Shown here one piece after another: positions 1 through 7,064 of a stretch of 64,000 nucleotides of DNA. The DNA is from Flavobacterium sp. 90 (lineage in GTDB: Bacteria; Bacteroidota; Bacteroidia; Flavobacteriales; Flavobacteriaceae). Below the pieces are notes generated by a model that was not told where the DNA came from, did not search any database, and was given only the letters and a program-made list of their open reading frames with translations. The stretch covers positions 1,116,001-1,180,000 of the forward strand of contig NZ_SMGE01000001.1 in the NCBI RefSeq assembly GCF_004339525.1, written 5' to 3'. The stretch's first letter is position 1. Every line of letters starts with the position of its first letter. The position numbers were made by a program, and so were the translations under genes.

Positions 1-1
1 A

Positions 2-259
2 CTAAATGTTGGAAGAAGAAATTTTGACCGAAGATTTATAAAAGCAACCGGAAATACTCCTGTAGAATATTCGCAAAGAGTCAAAATTGAAGCGGCAAAA
101 AAAGCTTTTGAAACCAACCGAAAAACAATAAACGAAGTAATGTATGAAGTAGGTTATTCTGATGTAAAAGCATTCCGCGAAGTATTCCGAAAAATTACCG
201 GAATGTCTCCGTTAGAATACAAAAGAAAGTATCATAAAGATGTTGTTTTGGTTGCCTAA
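2..259 (+). CDS. AraC-family transcriptional regulator, C-terminal fragment (5' end outside window)
   Basis: The frame is open from the window edge to TAA at 257-259 and encodes about 85 residues. It reads as the end of an AraC/XylS double helix-turn-helix: RRNFDRRFIKATGNTPVEY, then a second helix with YEVGYSDVKAFREVFRKITG and the typical ending MSPLEYKRKY. These are hallmarks of the DNA-binding domain, often seen in GlxA-type regulators. The N-terminal sensor part lies outside the window, so ligand and targets cannot be stated. Confidence 0.85.
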   Translation, partial: LNVGRRNFDRRFIKATGNTPVEYSQRVKIEAAKKAFETNRKTINEVMYEVGYSDVKAFREVFRKITGMSPLEYKRKYHKDVVLVA

Positions 260-340
260 AACTTATTTAAAACGATAATTTTTTTTTGGATCAATACAAA
301 AAGCTGTAAATATAATTATATTGTATTGACTAATAATTTT

Positions 341-497
341 AACCGCAAAGCGCGCTAAGCTTTGTATTTAATAGTATGTTTAAAAAAATACAAAGTTCGC
401 AATCCCGATAGCTATCGGGATTGTGTTGATCTGGCTTTGCGAACTTTGTGTTTTCTATGTGTGAAGTAAAATTAAATCTTAGCGCACTTTGCGGTTA
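341..497. repeat. Dispersed intergenic inverted-repeat element (CGCAAAG type), copy 1
   Basis: Outer arms 341-359 and 479-497 are inverted with one mismatch (AACCGCAAAGCGCGCTAAG against its complement). Inside, CAAAGTTCGC (391-400) pairs with GCGAACTTTG (439-448). At the centre is a perfect 22-nt palindrome at 401-422 with core CCCGATAGCTATCGGG. This fills most of the gene-free stretch 260-660. A related copy lies at 1206-1357. The palindrome core recurs at 6941-6956 in another element. Confidence 0.7.
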
Positions 498-605
498 AAT
501 TCATCCCTAATTTTTATAGCTCTCCAGGTTTGAATTTTTCCTTTTTAGGCTAACTAATACTCACTCCACAGTTTTTTGTTGATGCTCCTTTTTTGAGAAA
601 CTCAT

Positions 606-643
606 AAAAAAAACTGTTCAAATAAATGAACAGTCTTTTTTTA
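606..643. terminator. Intrinsic terminator, probably bidirectional
   Basis: ACTGTTCA (613-620) pairs with TGAACAGT (627-634) around a 6-nt loop, with A-run before and T-run after. It lies just below the stop of the minus-strand gene at 661-966 and can end that transcript. Confidence 0.7.
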
Positions 644-660
644 TTTTAAAACATTAAAGC

Positions 661-966
661 TTACGCCATAAATAATGCATATTTATTGTAATTGTATAAA
701 ACCTGATCATAAGGCACTAAAAGCGGTGCAACTTTCTCTGAAGAAGCTTCGAATTTGATACCATTGTGTTTTCTGAATAAATAGATTTCTTTCAAACAAT
801 TTGACAAACTCTGGTGAATTGATGTCGTAAAAATAGGTAACTGCTTGTCTCCTACCAGCAAATCAATTTGATAATTTGAGCTGCTTTTTGATAAATTGTT
901 TCCTATTATTCTTAAAGTAAAATTTGTCTTTTTGCCGTATTGTTCACCTTGATACTGTACTACCAT
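661..966 (-). CDS. Hypothetical protein, 101 aa
   Basis: I do not recognise this family. The protein has mixed polar and hydrophobic sequence, no signal peptide, no membrane segment and no cysteines, so it is probably a small soluble cytoplasmic protein. It stands alone, with a terminator hairpin directly downstream (606-643) and repeat elements on both sides. The ATG at 966 is the first in frame. The ORF is long enough for this AT-rich DNA to make coding likely, but function is unknown. Confidence 0.6.
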   Translation of the reverse strand: MVVQYQGEQYGKKTNFTLRIIGNNLSKSSSNYQIDLLVGDKQLPIFTTSIHQSLSNCLKEIYLFRKHNGIKFEASSEKVAPLLVPYDQVLYNYNKYALFMA

Positions 967-1205
967 AATCTTATTATTAAAAAGGTTAAATTATTATTTT
1001 TTTAGAACTTCAACATACTTATAAGTTGAATTCAAAATTAAAGTTATGAAAAAAAAGTAAGTTCATATATAAACTTACCTTAAATTATTAAATCAATACA
1101 AAGTTAGTATAAATTCTATTTTTGAAACCTTTTATTTCCTTCTTAAAAAGTAGATTTAACGGATCAAGACAAAATGTTGTGGAGCTATAAAAATTAAAGA
1201 TGGAT

Positions 1206-1357
1206 TTTACCGCAAAGTTTACAAAGTTTTTTTACATATCGGTATCGGAATTTACAAAACACAAAGTTCGCAAAGCTAGATCATCACAAAGCTTTGCGAA
1301 CTTTGTATTTTTAAACATACTAATTGGGTAAAAATCTTAGCGTGCTTTGCGTTTAAA
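1206..1357. repeat. Dispersed intergenic inverted-repeat element (CGCAAAG type), copy 2
   Basis: Ends TTTACCGCAAAG (1206-1217) and CTTTGCGTTTAAA (1345-1357) match the ends of copy 1 at 341-497. Inside is a perfect 16-bp inverted repeat: ACAAAGTTCGCAAAGC at 1261-1276 and its complement at 1291-1306. Copy 1 has the same GCGAACTTTG word in the same place. The rest of the gene-free stretch 967-1539 is AT-rich and shows nothing else I can name apart from a terminator at 1449-1475. Confidence 0.65.
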
Positions 1358-1448
1358 TGATTAACCTATATAAAGTCTTTTATGTTTCGCCACAGGTTTT
1401 TGGATTGATGCGATTTAACCCTATCTTTTACTGGAAATATCACGACAT

Positions 1449-1475
1449 AAAAAAACCGTAACGAATTACGGTTTT
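1449..1475 (-). terminator. Intrinsic terminator of the LRR gene
   Basis: AAAACCGTAA and TTACGGTTTT (1466-1475) form a 10-bp stem with a CGAA loop. On the minus strand the stem is followed by a T-run. It lies about 65 nt downstream of the stop of the leucine-rich-repeat gene at 1540. Confidence 0.7.
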
Positions 1476-1539
1476 CACAATTAACTAAATATATTTAATC
1501 AACTTTTTTAACGATTGTAAAATTCATTCATAAGCACGA

Positions 1540-2397
1540 TTAATTTTCTATTATTACGGTTTTATCTTTTTCAACATTTAGTTCTAACAAAAACATATTC
1601 CCGTTTTCGTCAAACATTGTCATATTTAAGGCATCCAATAATGCTAAGTTTTTTGATACAGCTCCGGCAAATTTATTGTATGAAAGATTCATCTCAGACA
1701 AATTATGCAACTTTTCTAGTTCTTTAGGAATTTCACCTTCAAAACCATTATTAAACAAACTAAGATTTTGCAAAGCATTGAAATTTACAATTTCTCCACT
1801 CAAACTTCCTGAGAATTTATTACTGTTTAAAAGTAAAACCTTCAACGCAGGAATCTTATAAATCGAATTTGGCAATTGCCCTTCAATCTCATTATCAAAT
1901 AAAGACAGCACTTCTAATTGATTTAATTTTCCAATTTCTACAGGCAATTCTCCCGAAATCTTATTCTTAGAAAGCTCTAAATCTTTTAGTTTTTGCAACT
2001 CACAAATAGTTTCCGGTATCGTTCCTGAAAGCTGATTAAGTGAAATATCTAAAACTTCAAGCTCTTTAAAATTATTAATTGTATTTGGCAATTGACCTTG
2101 CAGTTTATTTTTATGTAAATCAACAGCGGTCAAATTCACTAAATCAAAAAATTCAGAAGGCAATTGTCCTTCCAGATTATTGTCGCCTAAATTAAGCGCC
2201 GTTACCTTTCCATTTTCGATCTGAACACCATACCACGTTGACACTGACAATGATAAATCCCATTTAATTTTCCATTGTGATCCGTTTGTTGCGTAATATA
2301 ATTTTATCAGAGCGTCTTTTTCTTTATCAGATACAGTATCTGCAAAAATATTCAGCGTAAAACCGAATATTAACAAAAGAGTTGTTAGGCATTTCAT
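1540..2397 (-). CDS. Secreted leucine-rich-repeat protein, plant-type LRRs, 285 aa
   Basis: An N-terminal signal peptide (MKCLTTLLLIFGFTLNIFA) is followed by a short cap with KDALIKLYYATNGSQWK, a module common in bacterial LRR proteins. From about residue 65 to 265 there are roughly eight repeats of about 23 residues with the pattern LxxLxLxxNxLxGxIPxxI, for example LEVLDISLNQLSGTIPETI. Such repeats form solenoids that bind proteins or glycans; the partner is unknown. No type IX sorting domain is visible at the C-terminus, so it is probably periplasmic or exported another way. It is monocistronic. Confidence 0.85.
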   Translation of the reverse strand: MKCLTTLLLIFGFTLNIFADTVSDKEKDALIKLYYATNGSQWKIKWDLSLSVSTWYGVQIENGKVTALNLGDNNLEGQLPSEFFDLVNLTAVDLHKNKLQGQLPNTINNFKELEVLDISLNQLSGTIPETICELQKLKDLELSKNKISGELPVEIGKLNQLEVLSLFDNEIEGQLPNSIYKIPALKVLLLNSNKFSGSLSGEIVNFNALQNLSLFNNGFEGEIPKELEKLHNLSEMNLSYNKFAGAVSKNLALLDALNMTMFDENGNMFLLELNVEKDKTVIIEN

Positions 2398-2577
2398 AAC
2401 AGATTTGGGGTTTTGTTATCTGTGATAAAATTATGCATTTCATAGATATAAAGCGTCTAATGTCGATAAAGTGTTAATAAGTAATTAATTAACATGAATT
2501 TACTTATTTTATATAAAAATCAAATAATTCTACTTTTTTGATTAAATTTGATCAACTAATTCTAAAAACCTCATATT

Positions 2578-3066
2578 ATGGAAATTAACCCTATTGCATT
2601 GCTTCTGGCAGCTGTTGTAACACTTGTCGTTGGTTTTATTTGGTACAACCCAAAAGTGTTCGGAACAATCTGGATGAGAGAAAATAATCTCACCGAAGAA
2701 CAACTTCGAACAGGAAATATGCTTAAAATTTTCGGCTTAACGTACGTTTTTTCTTTAATGATTACCGTAATTCTGATGGCAGTGACCATTCATCAAACCG
2801 GAGCAGTAGGAATGGTAGGCGGACCACCTTTATTGGATAGCGCAAAACCTTCATTTGCAGCTTTTATGGCAGATTACGGAACGGCTTATCGCACCTTTAA
2901 ACACGGATCGCTTCACGGATTTATGGCGGGCTTGTTTTTTGCTTTTCCAATAATTGGAATTAATGGTTTGTTCGAAAGAAAATCATGGAAATACATCTTT
3001 ATTCACGCCGGATTCTGGATCGTTTCTCTTACTTTAATGGGAGGAATTATTTGCGGATTTGCTTAA
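2578..3066 (+). CDS. DUF1761 family membrane protein, 162 aa
   Basis: The N-terminus NPIALLLAAVVTLVVGFIWYNPKVFG, with hydrophobic helix then WYNPKVFG, is the signature of DUF1761. About four membrane segments are visible (residues near 6-22, 52-72, 112-130, 138-158). Length is about normal for the family. The function is not known. A terminator hairpin follows directly at 3080-3115, so it is probably transcribed alone. Confidence 0.85.
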   Translation: MEINPIALLLAAVVTLVVGFIWYNPKVFGTIWMRENNLTEEQLRTGNMLKIFGLTYVFSLMITVILMAVTIHQTGAVGMVGGPPLLDSAKPSFAAFMADYGTAYRTFKHGSLHGFMAGLFFAFPIIGINGLFERKSWKYIFIHAGFWIVSLTLMGGIICGFA

Positions 3067-3079
3067 ATAATAAAAACAG

Positions 3080-3115
3080 AAACCCGTTTGAAATCAAAAT
3101 CAAACGGGTTTTTCT
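3080..3115 (+). terminator. Intrinsic terminator after the DUF1761 gene
   Basis: AAACCCGTTTGA and TCAAACGGGTTT (3100-3111) pair over 12 bp with an 8-nt loop and a following T-run. Confidence 0.85.
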
Positions 3116-3183
3116 TAATAATAACTTAAACAAACCAAGTTATTATAAATATTACCTAATTTTGAAGAAATTAGCGCACTCAT

Positions 3184-4329
3184 TTGACTACAACTTATTC
3201 TTTCCGGATTTACAACAGCACATCATTACTGCCTTTAGAATGGAATTCGCTGGCTGTAGATAATATTTTTTTGACCAGAGAATATCTTGAAGTGTTAGAA
3301 AATTCTTGTCCTGTAAATATGATTTGTCATTTTATTGGAATTTTTAGCGACGACAAACTAGTCGGAATTGCTTTAACTCAATTTTTATTTGCCGAAAAAC
3401 TGGAATCCTTTGGAGAACGCGATCAGTGTTTAAAAACTTCTGTGCGCAATTTTGCTTTCAAAAACTTTGCTTCACATGTTTTATTTGTTGGCAACAATAT
3501 GCTTACAGGTCAAAATGCCTTTGCTTTTAATAAAGAAGCCAGCCAGCCAAAACTGATAAAAACATTGCATAAAGCAATTAATCAGCTTAAAAAAGAACTA
3601 AAATCAAGTGGAAAAAAAGTTCATATTACAAGTATAAAAGATTTTACTGCAAAAGAAATCGAGCCTTTACAAGCCGAATTTAAAAACAATTATACGTTTT
3701 CGACTCAGCCTAATATGGTTTTCGAAATCAATAAAAACTGGAGTTCTGAGCAAGATTATATTGATGCTTTATCCAAGAAATACAGAGATCAATACAAACG
3801 CGCCCGCAAAAAAGCCGACGGAATTGTAAAGCAAAAAATGGGTCTGGCTGACATTAAAAAATACGAAGATGTAATTTATGATTTGTATTTTCATGTGGCC
3901 AAAAACGCTCCTTTTAATACTTTTTTCTTAGCCCGAAATCACTTTAGTTTCTTTAAAGAAATTATGAAAGATGATTTCTTATTCTACGGGTATTTTCTGG
4001 AAGAAAAATTAATAGGTTTCAATACATTGATCAAAAACGGAAATGTAATGGACACTTATTTTTTAGGATATGACGAAACGATTCAGCGCGAAAAAATGCT
4101 GTATTTAAATATGTTATACGACATGATTGCGTATTCTATCAATCAGGGTTTCTCTGAGATTGTTTTTGCCAGAACTGCACTTGAGATTAAAAGTTCTGTA
4201 GGAGCAAAACCAATAAAAATGTATGGTTTAATTACGCATAGCAATACTTTGATCAATCATAACATTGCGAAATTATTCAATTATCTTGAGCCTAAAACCG
4301 ATTGGCAGGAACGAAATCCTTTTAAGTAA
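3184..4329 (+). CDS. FemAB-like / GNAT-fold acyltransferase (peptidoglycan-type), 381 aa
   Basis: A protein of this length with the central stretch KKYRDQYKRARKKADGI, followed by LYFHVAKNAPFNTFFLA and then FYGYFLEEKLIGFNTLI and DTYFLGYDE, resembles the FemAB-like/BioF2-like acetyltransferases. Those transfer acyl or amino-acyl groups, often to cell-wall or lipid substrates; the substrate here is unknown. The start must be TTG at 3184: an in-frame stop lies at 3172-3174 and the next ATG would remove 45 residues. It is cytoplasmic, with no signal peptide. The next gene is convergent. Confidence 0.65.
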   Translation: MTTTYSFRIYNSTSLLPLEWNSLAVDNIFLTREYLEVLENSCPVNMICHFIGIFSDDKLVGIALTQFLFAEKLESFGERDQCLKTSVRNFAFKNFASHVLFVGNNMLTGQNAFAFNKEASQPKLIKTLHKAINQLKKELKSSGKKVHITSIKDFTAKEIEPLQAEFKNNYTFSTQPNMVFEINKNWSSEQDYIDALSKKYRDQYKRARKKADGIVKQKMGLADIKKYEDVIYDLYFHVAKNAPFNTFFLARNHFSFFKEIMKDDFLFYGYFLEEKLIGFNTLIKNGNVMDTYFLGYDETIQREKMLYLNMLYDMIAYSINQGFSEIVFARTALEIKSSVGAKPIKMYGLITHSNTLINHNIAKLFNYLEPKTDWQERNPFK

Positions 4330-4390
4330 AATTATAACTTTTTTCAGGAGCTAATCCCGTTATTCGTTTCATAACAATATTTTCGTCTAA

Positions 4391-4495
4391 TTTGTCATTT
4401 CGACGAAGGAGAAATCACAAATAAAACTCCGTTCCTAAATTCGCCAATCTTTGTCGAGCTTCTCGTGGAGATTTCTCCTTCGTCGAAATGACAAA
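4391..4495. repeat. Long inverted-repeat element, type TTGTCAT, copy 1
   Basis: Perfect 26-bp inverted arms lie at 4391-4416 (TTTGTCATTTCGACGAAGGA and on) and 4470-4495. The 53-nt centre contains CGCCAATCTTTGTCGAG. It sits between the convergent genes ending at 4329 and 4535, where it could also serve as a bidirectional transcription stop. A second copy with different but again perfectly paired arms lies at 6562-6667. Confidence 0.85.
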
Positions 4496-4534
4496 AATGC
4501 GCGCACTCACTTCAAGTTCTGATCTTTAAAAAAA

Positions 4535-5404
4535 TTAAGGTACTGCAATCTTCATTTGCTTATGCAGAATATGAATTTCCAAATCAGTTTGTGCGCCACA
4601 ATATTCACCATCAATCTGAAAATTTACCGGATAATCTGTTTTTATTGTTGCTTGGTCTGTCGAAATAATTACAATATCATCTGAATCAATTGGCATATTT
4701 CCGGTAATTATTTTACCTATTAATAACAAATCAAGGCTTTTTAAAATCACCAATTCGAACTTTCCGTCGTTCATCGCGCCATTTGGATTAATGATTACGC
4801 CTGTTCCGTATTTTTGAGAATTGGCAATTACAATCATTCTTGCGGTATGTTCGACCGTTTCATTATTTGCCGAAATTGTCGCTACAAAAGGTTCTTCGGA
4901 TTCTTTTAATGCGGAATACGCTTGTAATGCATAACCCCAAAAACCACGTAAATTACTTTCTTCGTAGTTCTTAACCAGGTTTGCATTGACTCCAATATCG
5001 CTTAAATGGATACTTTTTTTACCGTTAATACAAATCATATCCATTTCGATATAATGATGCAGAAAGGCAATTTTAAGGTTCTCCTCGATTGTTGCAGGTA
5101 AATTCAGATCGACGGACAATCCATTTGCTGAACCTGCAGGCAAAATGCCAATAATTACATCGTATTGCTCCATTGCTTCGGCAACCATTTTTATAGTTCC
5201 GTCACCTCCGGCCACAACAATACGTTCCGGTAGATATTGATTATAAAGTTCTTTTATATTTTTCTGATCTTGTTTTCCGGTAGTTTCGTAAACTTCCAAA
5301 TCAAACTGATTTGTAGTTGCAAACTCTTGAACAGCTTCAATTAAATCTGATTTATCAAGATCTCCCGAAATAGGGTTTACAACAAATATGATATTCTTTT
5401 TCAA
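4535..5404 (-). CDS. Diacylglycerol/lipid kinase family protein (YegS/DagK-like), 289 aa
   Basis: The family phosphorylates diacylglycerol, sphingosine or related lipids using ATP. Seen here: NPISG near residues 10-14, the nucleotide-binding GGDGT near 66-70, and ILPAGSANGLSVDL near 88-101, all diagnostic of the DAG kinase catalytic domain. Length fits the family (about 290-310). No membrane segment is visible, so it acts at the inner face of the membrane. It is divergently transcribed from an App1-type phosphatase 65 nt away, which would catalyse the reverse step if the substrate is diacylglycerol. Confidence 0.9.
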   Translation of the reverse strand: MKKNIIFVVNPISGDLDKSDLIEAVQEFATTNQFDLEVYETTGKQDQKNIKELYNQYLPERIVVAGGDGTIKMVAEAMEQYDVIIGILPAGSANGLSVDLNLPATIEENLKIAFLHHYIEMDMICINGKKSIHLSDIGVNANLVKNYEESNLRGFWGYALQAYSALKESEEPFVATISANNETVEHTARMIVIANSQKYGTGVIINPNGAMNDGKFELVILKSLDLLLIGKIITGNMPIDSDDIVIISTDQATIKTDYPVNFQIDGEYCGAQTDLEIHILHKQMKIAVP

Positions 5405-5469
5405 AATTTTAGTTTTAAAATCAATTAAAATAATTAATTTACATCGTCATCTATAAATATACGCAATTA

Positions 5470-6429
5470 ATGAAACCAATTTTACAATTATATCGAGGTT
5501 ATGCCAACGAAGAAGAATTAATTGTAATGGGACACGTTTTTAAAAGAACGTATGATTATGATTTTCAGAAGAAAAATTTTAAAAACGCCACTTCGATTAT
5601 CAATCAATTCAGGATAAAAACGCTTCAGAATTTTGATATTTATTTAAAATGTGGCAATCAGGAAATTCACACCAAAACACTTGATGACGGTTATTTTAAG
5701 TTCTGTATTCCCCTGGAAAAAGAAACTCATTTTGGATGGATGGAATATGAAGTAAGTCTTAAATATAAAAATGAAACCATAGTCGAAAATGGCAGTTTCA
5801 TAAGACCTCACAAAGGAAAACTTGGAATCATATCTGATATTGACGATACTTTTTTGATTTCGCATACTCAGAATTTCTTTAAAAAAATATACATTCTTCT
5901 CTTCAAAAATGTAAACGATCGTAAAGTCTTTACGGATGTTGTACCGCATTATCAGGCTTTGAGCTCTGCAGGCAGAAATAATAAAGAAGAGGAAAATGCT
6001 TTTTTTTATGTCTCGAGCAGCGAATGGAACTTGTATCGTTTTATTGTCAAATTTGCCAAAATACATAATCTGCCCAGAGCCGTTATTTTACTGAAAGATA
6101 TTAAAAGAGGCATCACGGATTTTTTCATGAGCGGACGTGGAAATCACGATCACAAATTTGACAAAATAAAACACGTTTTAGAGTTTTATCCTAATCTGAA
6201 GTATGTTTTATTAGGTGATGATTCGCAACACGATCCCGTTTTATATGAACGAATTTGCAAAATATTCCCTGTAACAGTTAAAGCAGTTTACATCAGGCAA
6301 ACCGGAAATCATCAAAAAGAAGCCACCAAAAAAATCATGAAAAACTTAGAGAATCTGGAGGTTTCTGTTTGTTATTATAAACATAGCAGTGAAGCAATTA
6401 TGCATTCTAAAAGTATTGGACTTATTTAA
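5470..6429 (+). CDS. App1-like (DUF2183) phosphatidate phosphatase, 319 aa
   Basis: The HAD-type nucleophile motif DIDDT occurs near residue 122 (GIISDIDDTFLI), followed by SSSEWNLY and the C-terminal LLGDDSQHDPVLY. This order matches the catalytic domain of yeast App1 (DUF2183), which removes phosphate from phosphatidic acid. Residues 1-115 form a beta-rich N-terminal part, also typical of bacterial members. No signal peptide is seen. The gene lies head to head with a diacylglycerol-kinase-like gene, so the two could set the phosphatidate/diacylglycerol balance. Confidence 0.85.
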   Translation: MKPILQLYRGYANEEELIVMGHVFKRTYDYDFQKKNFKNATSIINQFRIKTLQNFDIYLKCGNQEIHTKTLDDGYFKFCIPLEKETHFGWMEYEVSLKYKNETIVENGSFIRPHKGKLGIISDIDDTFLISHTQNFFKKIYILLFKNVNDRKVFTDVVPHYQALSSAGRNNKEEENAFFYVSSSEWNLYRFIVKFAKIHNLPRAVILLKDIKRGITDFFMSGRGNHDHKFDKIKHVLEFYPNLKYVLLGDDSQHDPVLYERICKIFPVTVKAVYIRQTGNHQKEATKKIMKNLENLEVSVCYYKHSSEAIMHSKSIGLI

Positions 6430-6561
6430 AGGTTTGTGGATATTGGCACGCGGATGACGCGGATTTTAACTGGTATTTGCAGATTTTTTTATTTTTTGTA
6501 TTTCTATCTTTTCGAAAAAGACTCGTGCGATAACAAACAAACGTAGCAAACTACGTCATTT

Positions 6562-6667
6562 TTGTCATCTCGACCGAAGGGAGAGATCACACTAGAAATG
6601 CCGCATTCCAAATCGCCAATCTTTATAGAGTTTCGTGTGTGATCTCTCCCTTCGGTCGAGATGACAA
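6562..6667. repeat. Long inverted-repeat element, type TTGTCAT, copy 2
   Basis: Perfect 31-bp inverted arms are at 6562-6592 (starting TTGTCATCTCGACCGAAGGG) and 6637-6667. The centre contains AAATCGCCAATCTTTATAGAG, matching the centre of copy 1. The arms differ from copy 1 at several places, and every difference is matched on the opposite arm. Confidence 0.85.
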
Positions 6668-6687
6668 TATTGGGGTTACTATGCGTT

Positions 6688-6706
6688 CAACGGATTAAAA
6701 TCCGTT
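6688..6706. repeat. Short inverted repeat CAACGGATT
   Basis: CAACGGATT (6688-6696) and AATCCGTTG (6698-6706) pair almost without loop. It follows directly after the long inverted repeat at 6562-6667 in the gene-free stretch 6430-7064, which is packed with four different elements. Confidence 0.5.
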
Positions 6707-6828
6707 GCTACAAAATAAATCATTCCTTCGGAATTTATAACGATATCTCGATGAACGAGCGATGACAAACGTTGCGAAAAATTCTAAACTTGAAACTTGA
6801 AACAAAAAGAACTTGAAACTCCTTTTTC

Positions 6829-6984
6829 TAGCCCAGATTGAAGAGGAAAGCCCGGAACTAAAAAAACTAATTTTTCTTGCCAGAAAACAGCGACCAACGG
6901 AAGCTCGTTTTATGGCTTAGAAAAATAGTTTTTTTAGTGTCCCGATAGCTATCGGGATGAAACGGAAAGCTGGAAATAGCTCCT
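6829..6984 (+). ncRNA. Candidate structured RNA element (possibly Flavo-1-like), copy A
   Basis: Begins TAGCCCAGATT, then GGAAAGCCCGGA, and ends GCTGGAAATAGCTCC. An outer helix pairs 6860-6877 with 6919-6935, and an inner helix pairs GCCAGAAAAC (6879-6888) with GTTTTATGGC (6907-6916). The apical loop is AGCGACCAACGGAAGCT (6889-6905). Copy B at 20645-20789 has the same single-stranded motifs but different, again paired, helix sequences. The arrangement reminds me of the Flavo-1 RNA motif of Flavobacteria, which I could not check. It is not coding. Confidence 0.5.
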
Positions 6985-6998
6985 AAAAACTAAAAAAA

Positions 6999-7029
6999 CC
7001 TTTGTCAAAGTTCGAAACTTTGACAAAGG
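6999..7029 (-). terminator. Intrinsic terminator of the ABC-F gene
   Basis: CCTTTGTCAAAGTT (6999-7012) and its exact complement (7016-7029) form a 14-bp stem with a 3-nt loop. On the minus strand it is followed by a T-run, 36 nt after the stop at 7065. Confidence 0.9.
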
Positions 7030-7064
7030 CCTGTATAAATTGAAAAAGAGACTTTTAAACTATA

